From an uncultured Alphaproteobacteria bacterium (GTDB taxonomy: Bacteria > Pseudomonadota > Alphaproteobacteria > Caulobacterales > Caulobacteraceae): DNA of 64,000 nt. The position numbers and the translations under genes are program-made. The stretch is from the NCBI GenBank assembly GCA_903822175.1, contig CAIJOB010000012.1, forward strand, positions 1-64,000. Reading direction: 5' to 3'. This document shows positions 38,691 to 47,487 of the stretch, piece after piece. Under the pieces are notes generated by a model, which was not told where the DNA came from, did not search any database, and saw only the letters and a program-made list of their open reading frames with translations. Each line of letters starts with the position of its first letter. The stretch's first letter is position 1.

Positions 38691-39974
38691 TTGGCGTTAT
38701 CGGACGACGAGCTCGAACGCAGCACGCTCCGCGCGGTCGCCTGGCGCATTCTGCCGCTGATCCTGCTGGGCTATCTCGCGTCCTACATGGACCGGGTAAA
38801 CATCAGCTTCGCCGCGCCGACCATGAACGCGCAGCTGGGCTTCACGGCATCGGTCTACGGCTTTGGCGGCGGCCTGTTCTTCATCAGCTACGCGATCCTG
38901 GAGATCCCCTCGAACCTGATCCTGGCGCGGGTGGGCGCGCGGCGCTGGCTGGCGCGGATCATGATCACCTGGGGGCTGGTGGCCATGAGCATGGCGCTGG
39001 TGCGCACCGACTGGCAGTTCTACCTGGTGCGCTTCCTGCTGGGGGCGGCCGAGGCCGGCTTTTTCCCCGGCGTGATCTACTACCTGGGCCTCTGGTTCCC
39101 GCAGGCCTACCGCGGCCGCGCCATCTCGCGGTTCTATATCGCCGCGCCGCTCGCCTCGACGGTGATGGGCGCGGTGGCGGGCAGCCTCCTGGGGCTCGAC
39201 GGCCACTTCGGCCTGCACGGCTGGCAGTGGCTGCTGATCGCCGAGGGCGCGCCGGCCGTGGTCCTGGCCTTCGTCTTCCTGCGGTTCCTGCCCGACAAGC
39301 CGGCGGATGCGGCCTGGCTCAAGCCCGAGCAGAAGGCGTGGCTGGACGCGAGGATCGCCGCCGACAACGCCGGCATCGCCGCGCCGGAGCATTCGAACCT
39401 GCGCGCGCTCCTGCGCCCGGCGGTGATCGCTCTGGTGTTGGTGAACTTCCTGTACCTGGGGCCCTACTACGCCTTCACCCTATCAGCCCCGACCATCCTG
39501 AAGGCGGCCACTGGGCTGGACGCCGCCCACGTCGGCTACCTAGTCGCGGCGGGCGGTCTCACCGGCGCGCTCGGCATGGCCGCCGCCGGCTGGAGCTCGG
39601 ACCGCCTGCGCGAGCGCTATCTGCACTTAGCGATTCCGCTGGTGGCGGTCGCCGCCCTGTTCGGCCTGATCGCCTCAGGCCCCGCGCCCATCATCGTCAT
39701 GGCTGCCTTCCTGGCGATGATGGCCAGCTACTTCGCGGTCAGCGCCGCCTTCTGGCTGGCCCCGGGCGAGATCGTCCATCCGCGCGCCGTGGCGCTGACG
39801 GTCGCGGCGATCAACGGCCTGGGCCAGGTCGGCTCGTTCCTGTTCCCCTGGCTCTGGGGCGTGGCCAAGGACAAGACCGGCGGCTTCCACCTGGGCCTCA
39901 GCCTGCTGCCGGTGGCCTTCCTCGCGGCCGCGGGCATCGTCATGGCCCTGCGGCAGGCGCGGCGGCGCACGTAG
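38691..39974 (+). CDS. MFS transporter, anion:cation symporter type
   Basis: 427 residues from a TTG at 38691, which has CGGGGAA upstream; a GTG at 38670 would add seven residues. Twelve membrane segments are predicted. The segments YLASYMDRVNISFAAP and GAAEAGFFPGVIYYLGLWFP are typical of the ACS family, which carries organic acid anions such as tartrate, phthalate or hexuronates. The substrate is not decided. It follows the VOC genes by 64 bp. Confidence 0.88.
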   Translation: MALSDDELERSTLRAVAWRILPLILLGYLASYMDRVNISFAAPTMNAQLGFTASVYGFGGGLFFISYAILEIPSNLILARVGARRWLARIMITWGLVAMSMALVRTDWQFYLVRFLLGAAEAGFFPGVIYYLGLWFPQAYRGRAISRFYIAAPLASTVMGAVAGSLLGLDGHFGLHGWQWLLIAEGAPAVVLAFVFLRFLPDKPADAAWLKPEQKAWLDARIAADNAGIAAPEHSNLRALLRPAVIALVLVNFLYLGPYYAFTLSAPTILKAATGLDAAHVGYLVAAGGLTGALGMAAAGWSSDRLRERYLHLAIPLVAVAALFGLIASGPAPIIVMAAFLAMMASYFAVSAAFWLAPGEIVHPRAVALTVAAINGLGQVGSFLFPWLWGVAKDKTGGFHLGLSLLPVAFLAAAGIVMALRQARRRT

Positions 39975-39987
39975 GCCGCGGATTCGT

Positions 39988-40521
39988 CTAGCCGGGCCGA
40001 GTGGCGGCGGCCTTCACCGCCGCGGCCCAATGCTGCGACCGCTCCGGCATGGACTGCGGCGTCGCCTGGGCGAGCTGCTCATTCATGAAGGCGACGAATT
40101 CGGCGCCGAACTGAGGCGACAGCATCACCCAGGCGGCGCGCAGTCCGGCGGAGTTGGAAAGCTGCCCCCGGGCCCCCGCGGCGAAGCTGCGGTAGGCGCG
40201 CTCGTCCAGCAGGCCGGCCTTGTAGTGCAGGAGGGAATCTTCGCCGCTGATAAAGGCCGCCCGGCACATCAGCAGGTAGCGCTCAAGTTCCTCGCCAGCC
40301 AGGGTCTCGGGCTTGTAGAGGCCCTGGATCCAGACCGAGGCCATGTGCGGCTCGGCGATATGCATCACGTCCATCGTCACCCGGTTGGCCCGCCCCTGCT
40401 GCATCAGGCCGCGTTGATTCCGCTCAGCCTGCCGGACCTGCAGCGCGACGTAGACCAGCGAGATCGTCAGCGCGACGCTGCTGACGATGCCGGCGACCGT
40501 GGCAATGTCGGCCAGCGCCAT
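39988..40521 (-). CDS. Hypothetical membrane-anchored protein
   Basis: 177 residues from an ATG at 40521, chosen because GGGGGAGATG lies just upstream; another ATG exists at 40557. One N-terminal membrane helix (about 5-27) is followed by a mostly helical soluble domain containing HMASVWIQGLYKPETL and a conserved-looking YLLMCRAAFISGEDSLLHY. Proteins of this look are frequent in alphaproteobacteria but I do not recall a characterised member. It is convergent with the MFS gene. Confidence 0.65.
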   Translation of the reverse strand: MALADIATVAGIVSSVALTISLVYVALQVRQAERNQRGLMQQGRANRVTMDVMHIAEPHMASVWIQGLYKPETLAGEELERYLLMCRAAFISGEDSLLHYKAGLLDERAYRSFAAGARGQLSNSAGLRAAWVMLSPQFGAEFVAFMNEQLAQATPQSMPERSQHWAAAVKAAATRPG

Positions 40522-40624
40522 ACCCCATCTCCCCCAAACCCGCGCCATGACTAGCATGCGAAGCCTGGGCCGGCACGCGTGCGCTACCGGATGAGGGCAA
40601 GTCCCGCGGGTGGAGCCCCCAAAC

Positions 40625-40654
40625 GAAAAACGCCGGGGCGTGGGCCCCGGCGTT
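40625..40654 (-). terminator. Intrinsic terminator of the copper monooxygenase-like gene
   Basis: On the minus strand AAACGCCGGGGC pairs perfectly with GCCCCGGCGTTT over 12 bp with a 4-base loop, followed by a run of T (40625-40629 read in reverse). It lies 25 bp past the stop codon of the gene at 40679-42715. Confidence 0.9.
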
Positions 40655-40678
40655 TCGCAGTCTCGAAAGGCCCGAGCC

Positions 40679-42715
40679 TTAGCGGTTGGTCGGGCTGGCG
40701 TTGAAGGCGGCGGCCTGTTCGGCGGCTTCCGACTTCGGCTTGGCCGAGGGCGGCGCGGCGGCGGAGCGGCGGGCGCCGCCCATCATCTGCTGGGCGGCGG
40801 CCAGTTCGCCCGCGTCCAGGAAGCCGTCGTGGTTCTTGTCCAGCATGTCGAAGTACTTGGAGAGCTGGGCGCCCATCCGGCCGCGCAGCTCGGCCTTCGA
40901 CAGCTTGCCGTCGTAGTTGGAGTCCATCATGCCGAGCAGGCGGGTCTTGCCCATGTCCTCGTCATAGTTGACCCGGTGCGAAGAGGTTTCATCGACCCAG
41001 CGGTAGCTCAGGTTGGTGAACAGCATCTCCTGGAACGACTGCTCGCCCCAGGTGACGTTGATCTTCGGGTCCGGGTTCGACGGGTTGCGCGCCGAGTTGT
41101 CGTAGACGTAGTGGGCGATGATCTTCGAGCCCGCCGGCACCTTGATCGGCTCGGCGAAGGTGTAGGCCCGCTGCCAGTTGAAGTCGTAGCGCGGCAGGCT
41201 CAGCAGCTGCTTCATCTTGCCGTCGGGGTACTGGATCCACAGGTCCGATGAATAGGCGCGGTAGTGGGCGTGCGGGAAGGCCGAGTAGAGCAGCGCGTCC
41301 TTCGGGAACTGCACGTAGGCGGTTTCCTTGTGGCGCGCCTCGCCCGCCGGGATCTCGATGTTGGTGTTGATCACCACGACGCCGTGCATGATCAGCTCCG
41401 GCGGCTTGTCGTAGAAGTAGAGCGCGACCTGGCTCTTATCCTCCACTTCCTTGCCGAACGGGGTGTAGTGCATCTGGAAGCCATAGGCGCCGCCCGGCGG
41501 CAGGTAGACGCCGGCGTTCTTCGGCTCCATCGAGCTTTCCGCGCCCACCGCATAGCCCGCGCCCAGCGAGGCGGCCCACTTGGTCTCGGACGAGTGACCG
41601 TCCTTGGGCATCTCTTCCATCCAGCCGGTCAGCAGGTGGTGTACGCCCTGGCGCGAACCCGGCTTGACGGTCGAGGCGCGGACCCACTTGCCTTCGGTCA
41701 GCGTGCCGGCCACCGCCGGGCGCTGATAGTCGACCACGCCCGAGGCGGGGATCTTGTAGGACGGGACGTCGATGATCAGGTCAGGCTTGCCCAGCGGCCA
41801 TTCGGCGGCCACGCGCTTCACCGCGCCCAGGGTGTCGGGGCCATCGCCGCGCGGCGCGCCCTGCTCGACCCAGTTGACCAGGGTCTTGATCTCTTGGGCG
41901 GTCAAACGCTTGTCGTCGGAGAAGTGCCCGACGCGCGGGTCGGCGTGGTAGGGCGGCATCCGGTCGGTGCGGATCACTTCGCGGATCATCGGGGCGAAGC
42001 CCTTGACCATGGCGTAGTTGTTGAAGGCCATCGGGCCGATCCCGCCCTCTTCGTGGCAGGCCACGCACTTGGCTTCGAGGATCGGGGCGACATCCTTGGA
42101 ATAGGAGACCTTGGTCGCGCCGCCGAAGGCGATCTGGGCGCCGCTGCTGGCGGGGCCGACGGTCGCGGCGGTGTTGCCGGCCAGGAGCGCATCGAGCGCA
42201 GCCGGGACGCCGGAGACGGCGCCGCGATAGGTCACGGTCCAGGTCTTCGGATTGATCACCAGCGCTTCAGCCGAGTGAGTGACGCCCAGGCTTTCGCCGA
42301 TGATCTGCTTGTCGTCCATGAGGACGGGGATCTTGTAGCCGACCTTGGTCACTTCGGCCTGGATGGCCTCCATTGAGTCCTTGGCCGACGAGTTCAGCAT
42401 CATGAACTCGACGCGCTTCTGGCCATAGTCCGTGGCGAGCTTGTTCAGCTGCGGGGCCAGCTTCTGGACCACCGCATCGCCGTTCTGCTGGGTCACCAGC
42501 ACGACGGCCGGGGCGTCGGCCACCCGATAGAGTTCGTGGGCCTCCATCGTGGAGTCCACCAGCATGAAGTTGTCGACCTTGGTCGGGGACGCGGCGGTCG
42601 CCGCGACGCCGGAGCCGTGCGCCATGGCGCTTTGCGTCGTCGCATCGCTCGTGCAGCCAACCACCAGGGCGGCGCTCGCCAGCAGGCCCAGAACTCCGAA
42701 TTTCGCACTGGTCAT
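40679..42715 (-). CDS. Lipoprotein with redoxin, cytochrome c, copper monooxygenase and EF-hand domains
   Basis: 678 residues from the ATG at 42715. Order: lipoprotein signal with lipobox VVGC (Cys 21); thioredoxin-fold domain about 45-185 without any cysteine; cytochrome c motif CVACH at 217-221; a domain like ascorbate-dependent type II copper monooxygenases (PHM/DBM) with a full ligand set, His 359, His 360 and His 416 for one copper and His 482, His 484 and Met 564 for the other; then two EF-hands, DSNYDG at 598 and DKNHDG at 626. It should sit in the periplasm, lipid-anchored. The haem could feed electrons to copper in place of ascorbate (inference). The substrate is unknown. It has its own terminator and no operon partner. 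Confidence 0.85.
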   Translation of the reverse strand: MTSAKFGVLGLLASAALVVGCTSDATTQSAMAHGSGVAATAASPTKVDNFMLVDSTMEAHELYRVADAPAVVLVTQQNGDAVVQKLAPQLNKLATDYGQKRVEFMMLNSSAKDSMEAIQAEVTKVGYKIPVLMDDKQIIGESLGVTHSAEALVINPKTWTVTYRGAVSGVPAALDALLAGNTAATVGPASSGAQIAFGGATKVSYSKDVAPILEAKCVACHEEGGIGPMAFNNYAMVKGFAPMIREVIRTDRMPPYHADPRVGHFSDDKRLTAQEIKTLVNWVEQGAPRGDGPDTLGAVKRVAAEWPLGKPDLIIDVPSYKIPASGVVDYQRPAVAGTLTEGKWVRASTVKPGSRQGVHHLLTGWMEEMPKDGHSSETKWAASLGAGYAVGAESSMEPKNAGVYLPPGGAYGFQMHYTPFGKEVEDKSQVALYFYDKPPELIMHGVVVINTNIEIPAGEARHKETAYVQFPKDALLYSAFPHAHYRAYSSDLWIQYPDGKMKQLLSLPRYDFNWQRAYTFAEPIKVPAGSKIIAHYVYDNSARNPSNPDPKINVTWGEQSFQEMLFTNLSYRWVDETSSHRVNYDEDMGKTRLLGMMDSNYDGKLSKAELRGRMGAQLSKYFDMLDKNHDGFLDAGELAAAQQMMGGARRSAAAPPSAKPKSEAAEQAAAFNASPTNR

Positions 42716-42773
42716 CGTCAGTCGCTCCCCTGATCCCCCACGGGAATCATCAATGGCCCGCGTGAGCGGGCGC

Positions 42774-42785
42774 CGCCGTACGGCG
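42774..42785. promoter_or_regulatory. Palindrome upstream of the copper monooxygenase-like gene
   Basis: CGCCGTACGGCG is a perfect 12-bp palindrome, 59 bp before the start codon of the gene at 40679-42715 and next to an AT-rich TATATC/GATATA stretch that could hold the -10. It could be an operator. No other gene is in the 179-bp gap 42716-42894. Confidence 0.35.
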
Positions 42786-42894
42786 TATATCACCCATCCA
42801 CGTTACACGAATATTGCCGCGCTTGTATGCGGCGACGTGTCATCCGTTAGTCGCCGCCCAGCGCGGGATCAGATGCGGGTCTCGACCAGAAACT

Positions 42895-43698
42895 TTAGGA
42901 GAGTTCGTCGCTGATCACCTTGAAGCCGGCCAGGAAGTTGGGGCCGAAGCTGGTGGTGATCGCCGCGTCGGTCGCGTCACGGCCTCGCGCCATCAGGATC
43001 CGCCCGACCCGCGGCGTGTTGTGCCGCGCATCCACCGTGTGCCAGCGGTGGCCCAGGTACACCTCGGTCCAGGCGCTGAAATCCATCTCGCCGTTTACCG
43101 GCCACCGGATGTCGCCCAGGTAGCCCGTGCAATAACGCGCCGGGATGTTCATGCAGCGGCAAAGCGTGATCGCCAGGTGGGCGTAGTCGCGGCAGACGCC
43201 ATAGCCCTCTTCGTGGGCCTCGAAGGCGGTCTTGGTCGGCCGGGCGTGCTGATACCCAAAGGTGATCCGGCTGTGCGCGTAGTCGAGGATCGCCTGCAAC
43301 CGCTTCCAGCCCGGCTCGATATCGCCGAACAGCGACCAGGCCAGACCGCTCAAATGCTCGGTCTCGCAATAACGGCTGGCCAGCAGGAAGACGATCACCT
43401 CGTTCGGCAGATCGGCTACCGGATGCTGGATGGCGTCAGGCGTCACCGGGTCCGGCAACCCCGTATCGCGCACGATGAAGTCCGCGCTCAGAACCGAACG
43501 GCCGGCGGGCAGGGTAAAGCGGCTGCACAGATTGCCGAACGCGTCGTGGTACTGCGTGATCGGGAAATAGGGCTCGGTGCGGATGAAATCCGGACTCTCA
43601 AGATCCTGATATCGCGAGGAATGGACGTTCAGCAACGCCAGCATCGGTGTGGGCTTCGGACACTCGTAGGTGATCTCGTAGCCGGCTCTAATGCGCAT
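42895..43698 (-). CDS. Transglutaminase-like protein, catalytic His replaced
   Basis: 267 residues. A beta-rich N-terminal domain precedes the transglutaminase-like core: cysteine in YGVCRDYAHL (about 169) and the aspartate region TVDARHNTPR. At the position where the neighbouring paralogue has the catalytic histidine (HTHAWV), this protein has serine (DFSAWT). So it may lack peptidase or transferase activity, or use another residue. No signal peptide. It lies 18 bp downstream of a second transglutaminase and is probably cotranscribed with it. Confidence 0.85.
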   Translation of the reverse strand: MRIRAGYEITYECPKPTPMLALLNVHSSRYQDLESPDFIRTEPYFPITQYHDAFGNLCSRFTLPAGRSVLSADFIVRDTGLPDPVTPDAIQHPVADLPNEVIVFLLASRYCETEHLSGLAWSLFGDIEPGWKRLQAILDYAHSRITFGYQHARPTKTAFEAHEEGYGVCRDYAHLAITLCRCMNIPARYCTGYLGDIRWPVNGEMDFSAWTEVYLGHRWHTVDARHNTPRVGRILMARGRDATDAAITTSFGPNFLAGFKVISDELS

Positions 43699-43716
43699 GG
43701 GTTTCCCTGGAAAAGG

Positions 43717-44640
43717 TCAGTATCCCTGCGCAACTCTCCGCAGCGGAGCCGGTTGCGCACCTGCGCAGGCTTCCACAGAAACCTCCACCTCCACGTCCAT
43801 TCCCAGGTAGTCGTTCGGCAGTCCTGCCCAGGTTCCGTGCAGCGGCAGCGCCTGGCGCGGATCGCGTGCGGTCGCGACGCGCACCAGATCGGCATTGCCG
43901 ACGATGCCGTTGGTCGGGTCGAACTCCACCCAGCCGCAGGACGGCAGGAAGACGCGGACCCAGGCGTGGGTGTGGCCGCCGCCGGTTCGGCCGCTCTTCG
44001 GCGAGGCGGAATAGACGTAGCCGGACACGAACTGCGCCGCGAGCCCAAGGCTGCGCGCCGCCTCCATCATCAGCACCGCGAAATCGCGGCAGCTGCCGGT
44101 CCGCAGCGAGAGCGTCTCCAGCGGCGCCTGCGGGGCGCCGGTCAGGCGAGTCGCATAGGCGAACTCGCCATGGATGGCGTGGGTCATGTCGCTCAGAACG
44201 GTGCGCAGGCGGGTGGGCCCGGCACGGCGCACGAACCGCCGCGCCCAGGTCTGCATCTCGCCGGCCGGATCGTCGTGCTTTCGCGCGATGGAGGCCGCCA
44301 GGTCGGCCATGTCGTCCGAGCTGTAGACAAAGGGCAGGCTCGCCGCGTCGCCGCCATCGCCGTCCAGGTCGAAGGCCGGCTGCGGCGAATGCTCCAGGGT
44401 CACCCGGCTCTCGACCGCCAGCCGGTCGGTGCGGCCGTAAAACCGGGCGATCGACACGCAGTTGCCGAACACATCGTGGACGTTGCGCATCGCGCTCGGC
44501 TCTGGCGTGATCGACAGTTCCGCGGAGATCAGCCGCTGGTCGTAGCTTTCCAGCGGCCGCAGCATCATGCGGTGCTCGCCCAGCGCCACCGGATTGCGGT
44601 AGCGGTAGGCCGTCAGATGGCGAATGGAGACCACAGGCAT
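43717..44640 (-). CDS. Transglutaminase-like cysteine peptidase family protein
   Basis: 307 residues. An N-terminal domain (about 1-150, YRNPVALGEHRMML) is followed by the core with an intact triad: cysteine in TGSCRDFAVL, histidine in HTHAWVRVF and aspartate in VEFDPTNG. Members act as peptidases or cross-linkers. The family often travels with an ATP-grasp protein and an alpha-E domain protein; neither is present here. Its start codon sits at a divergent junction with the amidohydrolase-like gene. Confidence 0.88.
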   Translation of the reverse strand: MPVVSIRHLTAYRYRNPVALGEHRMMLRPLESYDQRLISAELSITPEPSAMRNVHDVFGNCVSIARFYGRTDRLAVESRVTLEHSPQPAFDLDGDGGDAASLPFVYSSDDMADLAASIARKHDDPAGEMQTWARRFVRRAGPTRLRTVLSDMTHAIHGEFAYATRLTGAPQAPLETLSLRTGSCRDFAVLMMEAARSLGLAAQFVSGYVYSASPKSGRTGGGHTHAWVRVFLPSCGWVEFDPTNGIVGNADLVRVATARDPRQALPLHGTWAGLPNDYLGMDVEVEVSVEACAGAQPAPLRRVAQGY

Positions 44641-44681
44641 TGTCGGAGCGTGGCGTCGATTCCCTTAACGGTTCCAGACCA

Positions 44682-45434
44682 GTGCTTGCGCCCGATGAGC
44701 GCAGCGTGGCGCTTGCGCTAAATCCAGGCGCCGCCTCGCCTTTCCTGCTCCTGGGTGACCACGCCGGACGGGAGATTCCCGCGTCGCTGGCCGGGTTGGG
44801 ACTGCCGGGCGCCGAACTCGATCGGCACATCGCCTGGGACATCGGGATCGCGGCCTATGGCGCCCTGTTGAGCCAGGCTCTGGACGCCGCCTTCATCCGC
44901 CAGCGGTTCTCGCGCCTGGTCATCGACTGCAACCGCAACCCGGGCCGCCCCGACGCCATCCCGGAGGTCAGCGACGGGGCCGCCATCCCCGGAAACCAGC
45001 ACCTCTCGCCCGCCGACCGCGCGGCCCGCGACGCCGAGGTGGCCCGGCCCTATCACGCGGCCATCGCCGCCGAGCTAGACCAGCGCGCTGGGCGCGGCCT
45101 GCCGACGACGCTGATTGCGCTGCATTCCTTCACCCCGCGCATGATCGGCTTCGACCGCCCCTGGCGATTTGGCGTCCTGCACGCCCACAACAGCCCCTAC
45201 TCCCGCGCCGTCCTCGCCCGCCTGCGCGCCGAGTTCGGCGAGGCCGTGGTCGGCGACAACCAGCCCTACAAGATGGACGAGGTCGACTTCACTATCCCCC
45301 ATCACGCCGGCGGCCGGGGTCTCGACTATCTGGAACTGGAAGTCCGCCAGGACCTGCTGGCCGACCCCGCCGGCCAGGCCGAAATCGCCGCCATCGTCGC
45401 GCGCCTGCTGCCAGCAGCGCTGGCGGACCTCTAG
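44682..45434 (+). CDS. N-formylglutamate amidohydrolase family protein
   Basis: About 250 residues. The motifs LLLGDHAGREIP, SRLVIDCNRNP, LIALHSFTP and TIPHHAGGRGLDYLELEVRQD match the family (PF05013), including the metal-binding Asp-His and Glu residues. Members cleave N-formylglutamate in histidine breakdown, but no hut genes are present, so the substrate may differ. Start uncertain: GTG at 44682 is used; TTG at 44640 would share its first base with the divergent gene's start, and GTG at 44706 is also possible. Confidence 0.82.
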   Translation: MLAPDERSVALALNPGAASPFLLLGDHAGREIPASLAGLGLPGAELDRHIAWDIGIAAYGALLSQALDAAFIRQRFSRLVIDCNRNPGRPDAIPEVSDGAAIPGNQHLSPADRAARDAEVARPYHAAIAAELDQRAGRGLPTTLIALHSFTPRMIGFDRPWRFGVLHAHNSPYSRAVLARLRAEFGEAVVGDNQPYKMDEVDFTIPHHAGGRGLDYLELEVRQDLLADPAGQAEIAAIVARLLPAALADL

Positions 45435-45492
45435 CCGCGCCGCCGCTTCGCGCGCAGGATGGGCCTAAGAAGCCTGACCGGAGGAACACCCC

Positions 45493-45918
45493 ATGAGCGA
45501 GACCGCAACCGCCCCAGCCGCCAAGACCGCGCCGCCCTCGGCTCGGTTCGGGTTTGTGAAGTTCGTGGTGCAGGATCTTCCCGCCATGCGCAGCTTCTAC
45601 GAGCGCGCGTTCGGGCTGACTGTCGCCCAGACCATCGACCTGCCGGACATCATGGAACTGGTCATGCGCCGGCCCGGCGAGGAGACCGGGTTCAGCCTGA
45701 TCCTATACTGGAACAAGGATGGGCGGGAGACGACGGTCGGCACCGCGCACGGGCCGCTCGGCCTCTTCGTGCGGGACGTGGACGCGGCCTATGCGCATGC
45801 GGTCAAGGAAGGCGCCACGGCGCACCGCGAGCCCTGGGACACCGGCGCCATGCGGGTCGCCTTCGTGCTCGACCCTGAGGGCCGCGAGCTGGAACTGATC
45901 TCGATGATCCGCGGCTGA
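45493..45918 (+). CDS. VOC family protein (glyoxalase/dioxygenase superfamily)
   Basis: 141 residues. An alanine-rich N-terminal tail of about 20 residues precedes one VOC domain (FVKFVVQDLPAMRSFYERAFG to DPEGRELELISMI). The conserved glutamate pair near the end (GRELELI) could bind metal. No signal peptide. A GGAGGAA lies just ahead of the ATG. Function unknown; third VOC gene in this window. Confidence 0.85.
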   Translation: MSETATAPAAKTAPPSARFGFVKFVVQDLPAMRSFYERAFGLTVAQTIDLPDIMELVMRRPGEETGFSLILYWNKDGRETTVGTAHGPLGLFVRDVDAAYAHAVKEGATAHREPWDTGAMRVAFVLDPEGRELELISMIRG

Positions 45919-45929
45919 CCCCCGGACTG

Positions 45930-45955
45930 ATACCAAAGAGGCCAATACCAAAGAG
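45930..45955 (+). repeat. Two 11-bp direct repeats upstream of the superoxide dismutase gene
   Basis: ATACCAAAGAG occurs at 45930-45940 and again at 45945-45955, a 15-bp period, 80-100 bp before the sod start codon. It may be a binding site for a regulator; nothing else is seen in this gap. Confidence 0.35.
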
Positions 45956-46033
45956 ATTTTCGCGGAACCGGCGGTTGAGGAACAGCCGCTCGCCGCCATG
46001 TGTTGAAGGGCCAGCTCCAGAAAGGCCCCGCAC

Positions 46034-46717
46034 ATGTATGTCCTGCCCGACCTGCCCTACGACTATGAAGCGCTTGAGCCGACGATCTCCGGCGACACGC
46101 TGCATCTGCACCACGACAAGCACCACAAGGCCTACGTCGAGAAGACCAACGAACTGGCCGAGAAGGCCGGGTTGGCCGGCAAGCCGCTGGAGGACGTGGT
46201 CCGCGAGGCCGCCAGGACGGACGACAAGACGCTGTTCAACAACGCCGCCCAGGCCTGGAACCACGCCTTCTTCTGGCAATGCATGGCGCCGGGCGGCAAG
46301 GCCTGCACGGGCTCGCTGAAGGCGGAGATCGTGAAGACGTTCGGCTCGGTGGACGCGTTCAAGGACGCCTTCATCAAGGAGGGCGTCGGCCATTTCGGCT
46401 CCGGCTGGGTGTGGCTGGTCACCGGCTCCGAAGGCCTGAAGGTGATCTCCACCCACGATGCGCAGGACACTCTGGTGAAAGAGGGCCTGTTCCCGCTGCT
46501 GGTCTGCGACCTATGGGAACACGCCTACTACCTGGACTACCAGAACGACCGGAAGGGGTTCCTGAAGGCTTGGCTCGACGGAGCCGCCAACTACTTCTTC
46601 GGCGAGCAGCAGATGTTCGCCGCGGACGGTAAGGGGGACGGGTTCAGATACCCGGCGCCCAGTGCGCCCGGCGGCGGGAACTCGAAGGACGCGCCTGGCG
46701 AGCAGCCTCGGGCCTAG
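46034..46717 (+). CDS. sodB: Superoxide dismutase, Fe/Mn type
   Basis: 227 residues. Metal ligands are His 26, His 77, Asp 159 and His 163 (motif CDLWEHAYYLDY). It converts superoxide to peroxide and oxygen in the cytoplasm. Metal choice is not certain from sequence; the lineage suggests Fe. The C-terminus carries a 25-residue proline- and glycine-rich extension. The last 4 bp overlap the convergent btuD gene. A good family-length protein begins with MYVLPDLPYDYEALEP. Confidence 0.95.
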   Translation: MYVLPDLPYDYEALEPTISGDTLHLHHDKHHKAYVEKTNELAEKAGLAGKPLEDVVREAARTDDKTLFNNAAQAWNHAFFWQCMAPGGKACTGSLKAEIVKTFGSVDAFKDAFIKEGVGHFGSGWVWLVTGSEGLKVISTHDAQDTLVKEGLFPLLVCDLWEHAYYLDYQNDRKGFLKAWLDGAANYFFGEQQMFAADGKGDGFRYPAPSAPGGGNSKDAPGEQPRA

Positions 46718-47487
46718 GCCGGTCCGCGATAGTCGATGAGGGTCTCGCTTCCCTCACCGGCGATCCGCGCCTCCACGTCGAACACGCTGCGGATCAGGGC
46801 GGCGTCCAGCACCTCGCCGGTCGTACCGAAGGCGGCGACGCGGCCGTCCTTCAGCGCCAGGAGATGGGTCGAATACCGCGCCGCCAGGGTCAGGTCGTGC
46901 AGGGCGGCGATCACCAGCCTGCCCTCCCCGGCCAGCGCCCGCAGGCGGGTCACGGTGTCCAGCGCGTGCCAGGGATCGAGGCCGGAGATCGGCTCGTCGG
47001 CGATCAAGACCTGTGGGTCGCCGATCAGGGCACGGGCCAGCATGGCGCGGGCCAGTTCGCCGCCGGAGAGCGTGGTCGCCGGCTGGAACCGCTGGGCGGT
47101 GAGGTCGCAGGCCTCGATGGCCTCGGTCAGGCGCGGCTCCCAGCCGCCCGGCAGGCCGCCGAACGCCGGCAGGTGCGGGGTGAGCCCCAGCGCCACCAGC
47201 CGCTCTGTGGCGATCGGCCACTCGGCGCGGGGGCTCTGCGGCAGGTAGGCGCGCCGCTTGGCCAGCTCGCGCCGGTCCAGGCGGGCGAGGCCCACGCCGT
47301 CGAGCGCCACCGACCCCGCGTCCGGTGTCAGAAGCCCGGCCAGCACGGAGAGCAGCGTCGACTTTCCCGCCCCGTTCGGCCCGACCAGGGCGACAAACGC
47401 CCCGCCCGCGATGTCGAGCGAGACGCCATCGACGATGGCGCGCCCGCCGCGCCGCACGGTCAGGCCCTGCGCTGTCAGCCGGGTCAT
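46714..47487 (-). CDS. btuD: Vitamin B12 ABC transporter ATP-binding protein
   Basis: 257 residues from the ATG at 47487, whose first bases overlap the btuC stop (ATGA). Walker A GPNGAGKST, signature LSGGELARAM, Walker B VLIADEPISGLDP and switch histidine AALHDLTLA are present. As last gene of the riboswitch-controlled operon it energises BtuC. A longer open frame upstream to 47904 is out-of-frame btuC. Confidence 0.92.
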   Translation of the reverse strand: MTRLTAQGLTVRRGGRAIVDGVSLDIAGGAFVALVGPNGAGKSTLLSVLAGLLTPDAGSVALDGVGLARLDRRELAKRRAYLPQSPRAEWPIATERLVALGLTPHLPAFGGLPGGWEPRLTEAIEACDLTAQRFQPATTLSGGELARAMLARALIGDPQVLIADEPISGLDPWHALDTVTRLRALAGEGRLVIAALHDLTLAARYSTHLLALKDGRVAAFGTTGEVLDAALIRSVFDVEARIAGEGSETLIDYRGPA

